NCBI RefSeq assembly: GCF_030161895.1
Contig: NZ_BSVB01000001.1
Coordinates: forward strand, 930,001 to 994,000
DNA length: 64,000 bases
Reading direction: 5' to 3'
From: Pseudolysinimonas kribbensis
GTDB lineage: Bacteria > Actinomycetota > Actinomycetes > Actinomycetales > Microbacteriaceae
In this document: in pieces, positions 46,929 to 55,581 of the stretch
Numbering within the stretch: position 1 is the first letter of the stretch
Layout: each line of letters begins with the position of its first letter
Translations under genes and position numbers: made by a program
Notes under the pieces: generated by a model
What the model saw: only the letters and a program-made list of their open reading frames with translations
Databases searched by the model: none
What the model was told of the DNA's origin: nothing

Positions 46929-48365
46929 TCAGCTCACGATGTGCATCGCGCGGGCCGCGTCGGTGACCGAGCCCGACAGCGACGGGTAGACGCTGAACGC
47001 CGAGGCGAGCTGGTCGACCGTGAGGCGGTGCTCGACGGCGAGCGCGATCGGCAGGATGAGGTCCGACGCCTTGGGAGCCACCACGACGCCGCCGATGACG
47101 GTGCCGGATCCGGTGCGGGCGAACAGCTTCACGAATCCGTCGCGCAGTCCCATCATCTTCGCGCGCGGATTGGACGCGAGCGGCAGCTTGTAGACCTCGC
47201 CCTGCGCGATCCCCTCCTCGATCTGGCGCTGCGACCAGCCGACCGTGGCGACCTCGGGCTGGGTGAAGATGTTCGACGTCACGTTGCGCAGCTCGGTCGG
47301 CGTCACCGCATCGCCCATCGCGTGGAACACCGCCGTGCGGCCCTGCATCGAGGCGACGGAAGCCAGCGGCAGGAAGTCGCTGCAGTCGCCCGCCGCGTAC
47401 ACCGACGGCATCGAGGTGCGCGCGACCCGGTTGACGCGGATGTGGCCCGACTCCAGCAGCTGAACCCCGGCCTCCTCGAGGCCGATGTGCTCGGTGTTCG
47501 GCACCGCGCCGACCGCCATGAGGCAGTGCGAGCCCTCGACCGTGCGGCCGTCGGTGAGCGTCACGACGACCCCGTCTCCGGAGCGCTCGACCTTGGCGGC
47601 GCGGCTCTTGGAGAGAACGTCCATGCCGTTGCGGGTGAACACGTTCTCGATCACCCGCGCGGCGTCGCTGTCCTCGCCGGGCAGCACCTGCTCGCGGCTC
47701 GACACGAGCGAGACCCCGGCGCCCAGCGCGCGGTAGGCCGACGCGAACTCGGCGCCCGTGACGCCCGAGCCGACCACGATGAGATGCTCGGGCACCTCCT
47801 CGAGCGTGTAGAGCTGCTTCCAGGTCAGGATGCGCTCGCCATCCGGCTTGGCCGACGGCAGCTCCCGCGGCCGGGCGCCCACCGCGACGACGAGCGTGTC
47901 GGCGTCGATCTCGTCGAAGTCGGTCCGCTTTTTGCCCGATCCGGTCGAGACCAGGATGCGGGTGGGCCCGTCGAGGCGGCCGTCGCCCGTGACGATCCGC
48001 ACGCCCGCCTTGATGAGCTGCGACTTCATGTCCTCGGACTGCTGCCGGGCCAGCAGCAGGAGGCGCTGGTTCACCTGGGCGAGGTTCACGGTGATGTCCG
48101 GCCGCACGGCGCGCCCCGACGCGTTGTGCACGAAGAACTGCACCCCGAGATCGGCCGCCTCGCCCACCGCGGCCGCCGCATCGGCCGTCGCGATGAGCGT
48201 CTTCGAGGGCACGACATCGGTCAGCACGGCCGCGCCGCCGACCCCGTCGCGCTCGACGAGCGTGACCTCCGCGCCGAGCTGGGCGCCGGTCAGGGCGGCC
48301 TCGTAGCCGCCGGGCCCGCCCCCGAGGATGGCGATGCGTTGCGTCCGCTCGAACTCGTAGGGCAT
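46929..48365 (-). CDS. lpdA: NAD(P)H-quinone dehydrogenase of LpdA type (disulfide-less flavoprotein)
   Basis: 478 residues. FAD site AILGGGPGGYEAAL, ERDGVGGAAVLTDVVPSKTLI where the redox Cys pair of lipoamide dehydrogenase is replaced by Val/Leu-type residues, NAD site IVVGSGVTGAEFASAY, YAAGDCSDFLPLASVA and the C-terminal dimer domain with EHRLTVDQLASAF. Loss of the Cys pair is typical of the mycobacterial LpdA (Rv3303c), which reduces quinones. The ATG at 48365 (MPYEFERTQ) is preferred over 48383, since 48383 would overlap the divergent gene's start. Only 17 bp separate the two starts. Confidence 0.88.
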   Translation of the reverse strand: MPYEFERTQRIAILGGGPGGYEAALTGAQLGAEVTLVERDGVGGAAVLTDVVPSKTLIATADAAAAVGEAADLGVQFFVHNASGRAVRPDITVNLAQVNQRLLLLARQQSEDMKSQLIKAGVRIVTGDGRLDGPTRILVSTGSGKKRTDFDEIDADTLVVAVGARPRELPSAKPDGERILTWKQLYTLEEVPEHLIVVGSGVTGAEFASAYRALGAGVSLVSSREQVLPGEDSDAARVIENVFTRNGMDVLSKSRAAKVERSGDGVVVTLTDGRTVEGSHCLMAVGAVPNTEHIGLEEAGVQLLESGHIRVNRVARTSMPSVYAAGDCSDFLPLASVASMQGRTAVFHAMGDAVTPTELRNVTSNIFTQPEVATVGWSQRQIEEGIAQGEVYKLPLASNPRAKMMGLRDGFVKLFARTGSGTVIGGVVVAPKASDLILPIALAVEHRLTVDQLASAFSVYPSLSGSVTDAARAMHIVS

Positions 48366-48370
48366 GCGGC

Positions 48371-48376
48371 TATTCT
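48371..48376 (+). promoter_or_regulatory. -10 box TATTCT of the nucleoside phosphorylase gene, leaderless
   Basis: TATTCT followed by 6 nt (TCCGCA) and the ATG at 48383. The gap to lpdA leaves no room for a leader; transcription must begin at the start codon. Confidence 0.6.
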
Positions 48377-48382
48377 TCCGCA

Positions 48383-49222
48383 ATGAGCACCCCCGCCACC
48401 GGGCACAACCCCTTGGACGATCCCGCGGCCGACCCCTTCGAGATCGCCCGGCAGGCCGCAGCCCAGCTCGCCGAGGCGACCGGCGTCCCGAGGCACGACA
48501 TCGCGCTCACCCTCGGCAGCGGCTGGGCCCAGGCCGCCGACCTCATCGGCGAGACGACGGCGACCGTGCCGGCCACCGAGATCGTCGGATTCTCGAAGCC
48601 CGCGCTCACCGGCCACGTCGGCACCCTGCGCAGCGTGCTGCTGCCGAACGGCAAGCGGGCCCTGATCATCGGTGCCCGCACCCATTTCTACGAGGGCCAC
48701 GGCGTGCGGCGGGTGGTGCATTCGGTGCGCACCGCGGCCGCGGCGGGCGCGACGACCATGATCCTGACCAACGGAGCCGGCGGCATCCGGAGCACCTGGG
48801 GTCCGGGCACCCCGGTGCTCATCAGCGACCACATCAACCTCACCGCCGCCTCGCCGCTCGAGGGCGCCACGTTCATCGACCTGACGGACCTCTACTCGCG
48901 CCGGCTGCGCGACCTGGCCCGCACCGTGGATCCGTCGCTCGACGAGGGCGTGTACGTGCAGTTCCGGGGTCCGCACTACGAGACGCCCGCCGAGGTCCAG
49001 ATGGCGAAGACGGTCGGCGGCCACATCGTCGGCATGTCGACCGCGCTCGAGGCGATCGCCGCGCGCGAGGCCCGCATGGAGATCCTCGGCTTCTCGCTCA
49101 TCACGAATCCGGCGGCGGGCATCTCCGACGAGCCGCTGGACCACGCGGAGGTGCTGCAGGCGGGCCGGGATGCCGAGCCCGTGATCTCGGCCCTTCTCGC
49201 GAGGGTCGTGGCGCAGCTGTGA
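48383..49222 (+). CDS. Purine nucleoside phosphorylase
   Basis: 279 residues, the trimeric type (NP-I family, PunA-like). Phosphorolyses purine nucleosides. Motifs: LTLGSGWAQAADLIGE, GARTHFYEGHG, MILTNGAGGIRSTWGPG, GVYVQFRGPHYETPAEVQM and GFSLITNPAAGI. The stop overlaps the phosphohexomutase GTG, so both are co-expressed; ribose-1-phosphate released here could be converted by the mutase. Confidence 0.93.
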   Translation: MSTPATGHNPLDDPAADPFEIARQAAAQLAEATGVPRHDIALTLGSGWAQAADLIGETTATVPATEIVGFSKPALTGHVGTLRSVLLPNGKRALIIGARTHFYEGHGVRRVVHSVRTAAAAGATTMILTNGAGGIRSTWGPGTPVLISDHINLTAASPLEGATFIDLTDLYSRRLRDLARTVDPSLDEGVYVQFRGPHYETPAEVQMAKTVGGHIVGMSTALEAIAAREARMEILGFSLITNPAAGISDEPLDHAEVLQAGRDAEPVISALLARVVAQL

Positions 49223-50908
49223 CCCTCGACCAGGCGGAGGACGGCGGCGCGGTCGAGGAGGCACGCGCCTGGATCGCCCAGGACCCGGATGCCCAGACGC
49301 GGGACGAGCTGCAGGCGCTGCTCGACGCGGCGGCCTCCGATCCCGCGGCCGCCGCGGAGCTCGAGGAGCGCTTCGCGGGGCGGCTGGACTTCGGCACCGC
49401 CGGCCTCCGGGGCGAGCTCGGCGCCGGACCGACCCGGATGAACCGCGTGCTCGTGGCCCAGGCGGCCGCCGGACTCGCCGCCTACCTGCGCGCGCGCCAG
49501 GAGCATCCGACCGTCGTGATCGGCTACGACGGACGCACCAACTCGGGCGTCTTCGCGCGCGATTCGGCCGCCCTGCTGCAGGGCGCGGGCGTTCACGCCA
49601 CCCTGCTGCCGCGCGAGCTGCCGACGCCGGTGCTCGCCTTCGCCGTGCGGCACCTCGACGCGAGCGCCGGCATCATGGTCACTGCCAGCCACAACCCGGC
49701 CCGCGACAACGGCTACAAGGTGTACCTCGGGGGTCTGGACCACGGGTCGCAGATCGTGCCGCCGGCCGACGCGGCGATCCAGGCGGAGATCCTGAGGGTC
49801 GCCGCCGGCTCGATCGCCGACCTGCCCCGCGACGAGGACTACACGATCGCGAGCGAGGACCTCGTCGCGGAGTACGTGCGCCGCACGGCCGCCCCGGCCG
49901 AGCACACGGCGGTGCCGCCGTACGTCTACACGGCGATGCACGGCGTCGGATGGCAGACCGCGTCGGCGGTGTTCGCGGCCGCCGGGTTCCCGCCGCCGGT
50001 GTCCGTGCGCGCGCAGCAGGACCCCGACCCGGCCTTCCCCACCGTGTCCTTCCCCAACCCGGAGGAGCCCGGGGCGCTCGACCTCGCGGTGGCGACCGCA
50101 CGCGACGCGGGAGCGCAGCTGATCATCGCGAACGACCCGGACGCCGACCGGCTCGCGGTCGGCATCCCGGACTCGTCCGCCGACACCGGGTGGCGCCGGC
50201 TGGCGGGCAACGAGGTCGGCTGGCTGCTGGGATGGCAGGCCGCGCGCCGCGTGGATGCGCTCACCCCCGACGGCGGCGACGGCACGTTGGCGGCGTCGCT
50301 GGTCAGCTCCCCGCGCTCGGCGAGGTCGCGCGGCAGACCGGGCTGGACTACGAGGAGACGCTCACCGGGTTCAAGTGGATCTCGCGCGTCGCACGGCTCG
50401 TGTTCGGCTACGAGGAGGCCCTCGGCTACCTCGTCGACCCCGACAAGGTGCGCGACAAGGACGGTATCTCCGCGGCCGTCGCGGTGCTCGACCTCGCGGC
50501 ATCACTGCGCGCAGAGGGCCGCACGCTCGCCGACGAGCTGCTCGCGTTCGCCGCGGAGTTCGGCGGGTACGCGTCGGGGCAGATCTCGATCCGGGTGCAG
50601 GAGCTCGACGACGAGATCGGGCGCATGATGGCGCGGCTGCGGGAGCGTCCGCCGGCGGAGGTGGGCGGCATCCGGGTCGAGCGCATCGACGACTTCGCCG
50701 ACGGATTCGCCCCGTTCCCGCCGAACGACATCCTGCGGCTGCACCTGGAGGGCGGGGCCCGCGTGATCGTGCGGCCGAGCGGCACCGAGCCGAAGCTCAA
50801 GTGCTACCTCGACGCCTGGTCGACCGAGGGGAGGCCGCGGAGCGGATCGCACGGGCGGAGGCCGTGGTGGCGGTGCTGGACTCCGGGATGCGGTCGCTGC
50901 TCGCCTGA
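49219..50908 (+). CDS. Phospho-sugar mutase (phosphomannomutase/phosphopentomutase type; two frameshifts)
   Basis: About 564 residues. Alpha-D-phosphohexomutase motifs: FGTAGLRGELGAGPTRMN, the phospho-Ser loop GIMVTASHNPARDNGYK, the metal loop IIANDPDADRLAVG, and the C-terminal phosphate loop VIVRPSGTEPKLK. The family member in actinobacterial purine loci often acts on phosphopentose or phosphohexose. Breaks near 50312 and 50828-50831 each need one G. The GTG start overlaps the phosphorylase stop. The 3' end overlaps a convergent acetyltransferase gene by 112 bp. Confidence 0.88.
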
Positions 50909-51414
50909 AGCCGGCGCGACGGCGCGGCGGCGAGGTCGAGCTCGTAGAACTGGCCGACGAGGTCGGCGCCGTAGCTGTGGTGGCGCTCCTCGGCGAACAG
51001 CCGGAAGCCGCGGGCGAGGTAGAGCGATCGTGCGGCGGCGAGCACGTCGTTGGTCCACAGCCACATGCGCCGGTAGCCGGCGGAGCGCGCGAAGTCGAGG
51101 CAGGTGTCGATGAGCGCACCGCCGACCCCGTGGCCGCGGGCGTGCTCGTCGACCAGCAGGATCCGCAGCTGCGCGTCGCCGTCGGCGCCGCGGACGCAGA
51201 GCACGCACCCGACCCGGCGGCCGTCCAGCTCCGCGATCCAGCCCGCCTGGTCGCCGGATGGCGTCCCCTCGCCGAAGTCGGCGACGATCCGGGCGACGGA
51301 GGCCTCGAATCCCTGGTCCCAGCCGAACTCGGCCGCGTACTGCTCGCCGTGCGCCCGCACCATCCAGCCCAGGTCGCCCGGGCGGTCGGCAGGACGGATG
51401 ATGACGTCGCTCAT
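50797..51414 (-). CDS. GNAT-family N-acetyltransferase
   Basis: 205 residues. GNAT features: WIAELDGRRVGCVLCV beta strands, the acetyl-CoA loop RILLVDEHARGHGVGGALI, and SLYLARGFRLFAEE. The core ends near residue 162 (FYELDLA); the last 43 residues are Arg/Ser-rich and lie antisense to the mutase 3' end, so the true stop may be lost by an error. It is divergent from a TetR gene across an operator-like palindrome and is probably its target. The acceptor is unknown. Confidence 0.75.
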   Translation of the reverse strand: MSDVIIRPADRPGDLGWMVRAHGEQYAAEFGWDQGFEASVARIVADFGEGTPSGDQAGWIAELDGRRVGCVLCVRGADGDAQLRILLVDEHARGHGVGGALIDTCLDFARSAGYRRMWLWTNDVLAAARSLYLARGFRLFAEERHHSYGADLVGQFYELDLAAAPSRRLQASSDRIPESSTATTASARAIRSAASPRSTRRRGST

Positions 51415-51427
51415 CGCTCCCCTTCCA

Positions 51428-51445
51428 CTGAAACACTCGTTTCAG
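51428..51445. promoter_or_regulatory. Operator-like palindrome CTGAAAC-N4-GTTTCAG
   Basis: A perfect 7 bp inverted repeat between the divergent GNAT and TetR genes, directly before the TATGCT box of the TetR gene. Its size and position fit a TetR-type operator controlling both genes. Confidence 0.65.
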
Positions 51446-51451
51446 TATGCT
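51446..51451 (+). promoter_or_regulatory. -10 box TATGCT of the TetR gene, leaderless
   Basis: TATGCT directly abuts the operator palindrome and is followed by 6 nt (GAGGGC) and the ATG at 51458. Confidence 0.55.
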
Positions 51452-51457
51452 GAGGGC

Positions 51458-51994
51458 ATGGCGGCACCGCAACCCGATCCGGAGTCCGCGCGCCGGGGCG
51501 AGCTGCGCGAGCTCTCCTACCGGTACGTGCTCGAGCACGGGCTGATCGGCCTCTCGCTGCGCCCGCTGGCGACGGCGATCGGCAGCAGCCCGCGCGTGCT
51601 CCTGTTCCTGTTCGGCTCGAAGGAAGGGCTCATCCGGGAGATCCTCGCGCGAGCCCGGGCGGACGAACTCGGGGCGCTCGGCGCGAACGGACCGACCTCG
51701 GTCGCCGCCGTCTGGGCCTGGCTGAGCGACCCCGGGCATCGCCGGCTGATGGCGCTCTGGACGCAGTGCTACGCGCTGTCGATCGCGGAGCCCGACGGAC
51801 TGTGGGCCGGATGGGCGGCGCGCACCGTCGACGACTGGCTCGCCCTGATCATCCCGGAGCGCGATCCGATCGCCGCCACTCTCCAGCTCGCCGTGCTGCG
51901 CGGGCTGCTGCTCGACCTGCTGGCCACCGGCGATCTCGGGCGCACCGGGTCCGCCGCCGCGCTCTACGCGACCGGCTATCCGGCCGGCGTCTGA
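51458..51994 (+). CDS. TetR-family transcriptional regulator
   Basis: 178 residues with an N-terminal helix-turn-helix of TetR type (LSYRYVLEHGLIGLSLRPLATAIGSSPRVLLFLFGSKEGL in sequence pieces, about residues 19-58) and an all-helical ligand domain. Divergent from the GNAT gene with a palindromic operator between. Its 3' end overlaps the convergent EIIA gene by 19 bp. Confidence 0.8.
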   Translation: MAAPQPDPESARRGELRELSYRYVLEHGLIGLSLRPLATAIGSSPRVLLFLFGSKEGLIREILARARADELGALGANGPTSVAAVWAWLSDPGHRRLMALWTQCYALSIAEPDGLWAGWAARTVDDWLALIIPERDPIAATLQLAVLRGLLLDLLATGDLGRTGSAAALYATGYPAGV

Positions 51995-52431
51995 GCCCCG
52001 AGCGCGGCGCGCACCTCGGCCGCCGTCGTCGCCGCGGCGATGCGCTCGACGGCACCCCGTGCGTTGAAGGCGTTGGCGATCGCCGCGAGCATCGGCAGGT
52101 GCCGCTCCGGCGAGGCGGCGGCGAGCGCGAGCACGACGCGCACCGGGTCGTTGTGCGGATGCCCGAACGCGACCGGCTGCGCGAGCGTCACCACCGCGAG
52201 GCCGTCGGCCTGCACCTCCACGTCGCTGCGCGCATGCGCGAGCGCGAGCCCGGGCGCGATGACGATGTACGGACCCCGCTCCTGCACCATGTGGACCATC
52301 GCCGCGGTGTACCCGGGGCGCGCCGCACCGATCCGGGTCAGCACGGAGCCCGCGAGCTCGATCGCCCCACGCCAATCGGCGACCGTGGCTCCGAGCTCGA
52401 CCGCGTCGTCGGGCAGGGCGGGCAGTTCCAT
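51976..52431 (-). CDS. Orphan PTS EIIA domain protein (fructose/mannitol type)
   Basis: 151 residues matching the PTS_EIIA_2 fold (PF00359): YTAAMVHMVQERGPYIVI, the phospho-acceptor His in PGLALAHARSD and the AFGHPHNDPVRVVLALAA strand. No EIIB or EIIC gene accompanies it. The ATG overlaps the adenosine deaminase stop by one base (TGATG). Orphan EIIA proteins often regulate metabolism through phosphorylation; here the context is nucleoside salvage. Confidence 0.8.
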   Translation of the reverse strand: MELPALPDDAVELGATVADWRGAIELAGSVLTRIGAARPGYTAAMVHMVQERGPYIVIAPGLALAHARSDVEVQADGLAVVTLAQPVAFGHPHNDPVRVVLALAAASPERHLPMLAAIANAFNARGAVERIAAATTAAEVRAALGAQTPAG

Positions 52432-53546
52432 CAGCGGCCGAACCCCGCCCCGATCCGCTCGACGAGCTCCTCGCGATCCTCGAGCGGGAGGAACGCGACC
52501 TCGGCGGCGTTCAGCTGGAAGGCCTCGACGTCGGTGATGTCGTAGCCGAAGGCGTCGGCCAGCAGGGCGAGCTCGCGGGTGAGCGTCGTCGCGCTCATGA
52601 GCCGGTTGTCGGTGTTGACCGTGACCCGGAAGCCGAGCTGGTACAGCAGGTCGAACGGGTGGTCGCCCATCGTGGAGCCCCACTGCGCGATCGCTCCGGT
52701 CTGCAGGTTCGAGCTCGGGCTGGTCTCGAGCGCGATGCCCCGGTCGCGCACCCACTGCGCGAGCGGGCCCATCGTGACCTCGAGCCCGGCCTCGCCGTCG
52801 GAGATCTCGACATCCTCGGCGATGCGCACCCCGTGACCGAGCCGCAGCGCGCGGCCGTCGAGGAGTGCGGAGCGGATGCTGTCGAGACCGTCCGCCTCGC
52901 CCGCGTGGATCGTGACCGGCATCCACTCGGATGCCAACAGGTCGAACGCCGCGCGGTTGCGGCTCGGCGGGAACCCGGCCTCCGGTCCCGCGGTGTCGAA
53001 CCCGACGACCCCGTGCCCGCGGTGGCGCAGCGCGAGTTCCGCGATCTCGCGCCCGCGGTCGTTCTGCCGCATCGCGCTCACGAGCTGGCCGGCCCGGATG
53101 AAGCCGCCCGCGGCATCCACCGCGTCGACGGCCTCGTCGATCCCGTGCTGCACGGCCTCGACCGCCGCGTCGAGCGAGAGCCCGCGCGTCAGGTGCTGCT
53201 CCGGCGCCCAGCGGATCTCGCCGTAGATGACGCCGTCGGCGTGGAGGTCCTCGACGAACTCGCGCGCCACGCGGGTGAGGCCCTCGGCCGTCTGCATGAC
53301 GGCGAGCGTGACGTCGAAGGTCCTGAGGTACTCGACGAGCGAGCCCGAGTCGCTCTGCGCGGCGAACCAGGCGCCGAGTGCGGCGGCGTCCGGGGCGGGA
53401 GCCTCGAAGCCGATCGCATCGGCGAGCTCGAGGATCGTCTGGGGCCGCAGACCGCCGTCGAGGTGGTCGTGCAGGGAGATCTTGGGCAGCTCACGGAGGG
53501 GCACGCGGCTGCCGGGCAGCGCGGCGTCGTCGCTGGCGTCGCTCAT
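52431..53546 (-). CDS. add: Adenosine deaminase
   Basis: 371 residues. Converts adenosine to inosine. Zinc and catalytic motifs: SLHDHLDGGLRP, VTIHAGEADGLDS with the proton-shuttle Glu, RLGHGVRIAED, ETSPSSNLQTG and VNTDNRLMS. Preceded by an IclR gene 4 bp upstream and by its own -10 box inside that gene. Confidence 0.93.
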   Translation of the reverse strand: MSDASDDAALPGSRVPLRELPKISLHDHLDGGLRPQTILELADAIGFEAPAPDAAALGAWFAAQSDSGSLVEYLRTFDVTLAVMQTAEGLTRVAREFVEDLHADGVIYGEIRWAPEQHLTRGLSLDAAVEAVQHGIDEAVDAVDAAGGFIRAGQLVSAMRQNDRGREIAELALRHRGHGVVGFDTAGPEAGFPPSRNRAAFDLLASEWMPVTIHAGEADGLDSIRSALLDGRALRLGHGVRIAEDVEISDGEAGLEVTMGPLAQWVRDRGIALETSPSSNLQTGAIAQWGSTMGDHPFDLLYQLGFRVTVNTDNRLMSATTLTRELALLADAFGYDITDVEAFQLNAAEVAFLPLEDREELVERIGAGFGR

Positions 53547-53550
53547 GCCC

Positions 53551-54277
53551 TCAACCTATCGCGCCGACCCCGATGATCCGCTCGGAGATCCGGCCCGCCG
53601 CGACCCGCGCGTGCTCGATCACGTCGTCGATGCCGTGGGCGCTCAGCGAGGTGGAGACATACGGCACCGTGAGGACGGCGCGCGCGACGCCGAGACGGTC
53701 GCGCACCGCGACGGCGACGTCGGTGATGCCCGGTTGCACGGGGTCGGCGCGGCGCAGCATCCCGTCCCGCGTGGCCGCCGCGACCTCCTGGATCGAGTCG
53801 CGCGTCGTACTGCGCCCGCACGTCCGCGTCGCCCAGGGCCACGAGCACGGTGCCGGTCGCGCTCTCCAGCGGGAACAGGGCGCCGACCCGCACCCGGTAG
53901 CCGAAGTCGGCCGGGCTCTCCGCCTGCGCGACGACCCGCACCGCCGCCATGTCGAGCACGCTCAGGTTGCACGACTGCCGCAGCCGATCCGCGAGCTCGC
54001 GCATCGCGGGTGTCGCGGCGACCAGCAGCCCGCGCATCGCCGGCTGCCGGTGCGCGAGATCGAACGCCGCCATCGAGAGCGTGTAGCGGCCCGAGTCCTC
54101 GTCGCGCACGAGCCAGCCGCGCGCCTCGAGCGCGACCAGCACCCGGAACAGCTGGCCGACCGTGCGGCCGGTGCCCTCCGCGATCTCGTTCTGGGCGAGC
54201 GGGTGCGGGCTCGAGGCGACGAGCTCGAGCACGTCGAACGCCTTGTCGAGGGCCGGGACGGCGTAGTCGGCGGACAC
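53551..54277 (-). CDS. IclR-family transcriptional regulator (one frameshift)
   Basis: About 242 residues. N-terminal winged helix: LDKAFDVLELVASSPHPLAQNEIAE, then a GAF-like ligand domain (LADRLRQSCNLSVLDM, RVGALFPLESATGTVLVAL, IDDVIEHARVAAGRISERI). Near 53810 two bases are missing or one is extra (a GCGCG repeat), unlike the single-base loss seen elsewhere. It lies between ahcY and add in one operon and probably controls nucleoside salvage; the palindrome at 55535 is a candidate site. Confidence 0.82.
53553..53558 (-). promoter_or_regulatory. Internal -10 box TAGGTT of add, leaderless
   Basis: On the minus strand TAGGTT is followed by 6 nt (GAGGGC) and the add ATG. It lies inside the last codons of the upstream IclR gene, so add may be transcribed alone. 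Confidence 0.5.
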
Positions 54278-54307
54278 CGTGTCAGCCCCTCGTCGCCGTG
54301 TCGGCGA

Positions 54308-55519
54308 TCACCGGTCCGCGCCCATCGCGGCGAGCATCCGGCGCGCGATCTCGCGGTCGATCTCGTCGGGCACGGGCTGGGCGCCGTCGCGCAGCGAGCC
54401 CGGGTCGCGCGCGACGCGCTCGAGCGAGAGCGACTGCAGCAGGAATCCGAGGTCCATGGCCTCGAGCGAGTTGCCCTTGGGCTCGCGCCCGGCGAGGTTC
54501 ATCATGCGCCCGTCCGCGAGCAGCACGACGTGCCGGCCGTCGGGCAGGTCCACGCGCTCGATCGCGTCGTCGAGGCGCTCCACCCCGCTCGCGCCGGCCT
54601 TCAGCGCGGCGACGTCGATCTCCCACGGGAAGTGGCCGCAGTTGGCGAGCACGGCGCCATCGGCCACGACCTCGAAGAAGGCGGGGGTCAGGATGTCGGC
54701 GTGGCCGGTCGCGGTGATGAAGACCTCGCCCCAGCGGGCGAACTCGCCGTTCAGCGCCTCGGTGCCCCCGACCCTGAACCCGTCGAGCGCCGCCTCGAAC
54801 GCCTTCAGCTCGTCGACCTCGACCACGGCGACCTTGCCGCCGAGCTGTCGCAGGTAGTGCGCCACCCCGCGGCCGCACCATCCGTAGCCCGCGACGACGA
54901 ACCGGCGGCCCGGCACCATGAGGTTGGTCAGGCGCATGAAGCTCTCGACCACCGACTGGCCGACCGCGTGCTTGTTCTCGCCGATCGCCTTGAGCAGCGA
55001 GTCGTTGATGACGATGACCGGGAACGGCACGCGGCCGGCGAGCTCGCCGCGCAGCCGGTCGCCGCCCGAGGTCGTCTCCTCGGTGCCGCCGACCAGGCGC
55101 TCGAGCGCGTCCCCGCCGCGCGAGATCGCACCGGCCGCGAGGTCGGCGCCGTTGTCGAGCAGGATGTCGGGCTCGGCATCCAGCACGGCCGCGACGTTCG
55201 CGTGGTGCTGCTGCATCGTGTCGTCGCGGGCGCCGAACACGGTCATGCCCAGGCCGCGGAGGAACGCGACGACGTCGTCCTGGGTCGAGCCGTGGTTGCC
55301 GGTCGCCACGAGCTCCGCTCCGCCGGCGGCGAGCGTCTCGAGCAGCACGGCCGTCTTCGGCTCCAGGTGCAGCGACATGCCGATGCGATGCCCGGCGAAC
55401 GGGCGGTCGGCGGCGAACGCCTCGCGGGCGGCGGCGAGCAGGGGCATCCGGGAGCGGATCCAGCGCACGCGGTCGGCGCCGCGATCGGCGAGGTCGGTGT
55501 CGGCACGGGTCGGCGTCAT
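54308..55519 (-). CDS. Adenosylhomocysteinase-like enzyme
   Basis: 403 residues, shorter than the usual bacterial enzyme because it lacks the C-terminal extension ending in KPDHYRY. Motifs: SLHLEPKTAVLLETL, GSTQDDVVAFL, INDSLLKAIGENKHAVGQSVVE with the substrate Lys and Asp, VAGYGWCGRGVAHYL NAD-binding and ITATGHADILTPAFF. It probably splits S-adenosylhomocysteine to adenosine and homocysteine, feeding the adenosine deaminase two genes downstream. The NHGSTQDD segment differs from the usual CNPLSTQDD, so the substrate may be shifted. Confidence 0.8.
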   Translation of the reverse strand: MTPTRADTDLADRGADRVRWIRSRMPLLAAAREAFAADRPFAGHRIGMSLHLEPKTAVLLETLAAGGAELVATGNHGSTQDDVVAFLRGLGMTVFGARDDTMQQHHANVAAVLDAEPDILLDNGADLAAGAISRGGDALERLVGGTEETTSGGDRLRGELAGRVPFPVIVINDSLLKAIGENKHAVGQSVVESFMRLTNLMVPGRRFVVAGYGWCGRGVAHYLRQLGGKVAVVEVDELKAFEAALDGFRVGGTEALNGEFARWGEVFITATGHADILTPAFFEVVADGAVLANCGHFPWEIDVAALKAGASGVERLDDAIERVDLPDGRHVVLLADGRMMNLAGREPKGNSLEAMDLGFLLQSLSLERVARDPGSLRDGAQPVPDEIDREIARRMLAAMGADR

Positions 55520-55534
55520 GCGGGCAGTCTCGCA

Positions 55535-55557
55535 TATATGAACCTGACTTTCATATA
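55535..55557. promoter_or_regulatory. Operator-like palindrome TATATGAA-N7-TTCATATA
   Basis: An AT-rich inverted repeat with 8 bp perfect arms in the divergent gap between the adenosylhomocysteinase-like gene and the nucleoside hydrolase gene. It stands out in a 70 percent GC context and overlaps where both promoters must lie. The IclR protein encoded in the left operon is the obvious candidate ligand. Confidence 0.7.
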
Positions 55558-55569
55558 CGCAGATCGCGC

Positions 55570-55575
55570 TAGGCT
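55570..55575 (+). promoter_or_regulatory. -10 box TAGGCT of the nucleoside hydrolase gene
   Basis: TAGGCT followed by 6 nt (GGAGCG) and the ATG at 55582, a leaderless arrangement. A GGAG lies too close to the start to act as a normal ribosome site. Confidence 0.55.
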
Positions 55576-55581
55576 GGAGCG

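Noticed and set aside
46149..48386. A 745-codon plus-strand open frame opposite lpdA
   Set aside because: It is the antisense of an intact flavoprotein gene, His/Arg/Asp-rich with no recognisable domain.
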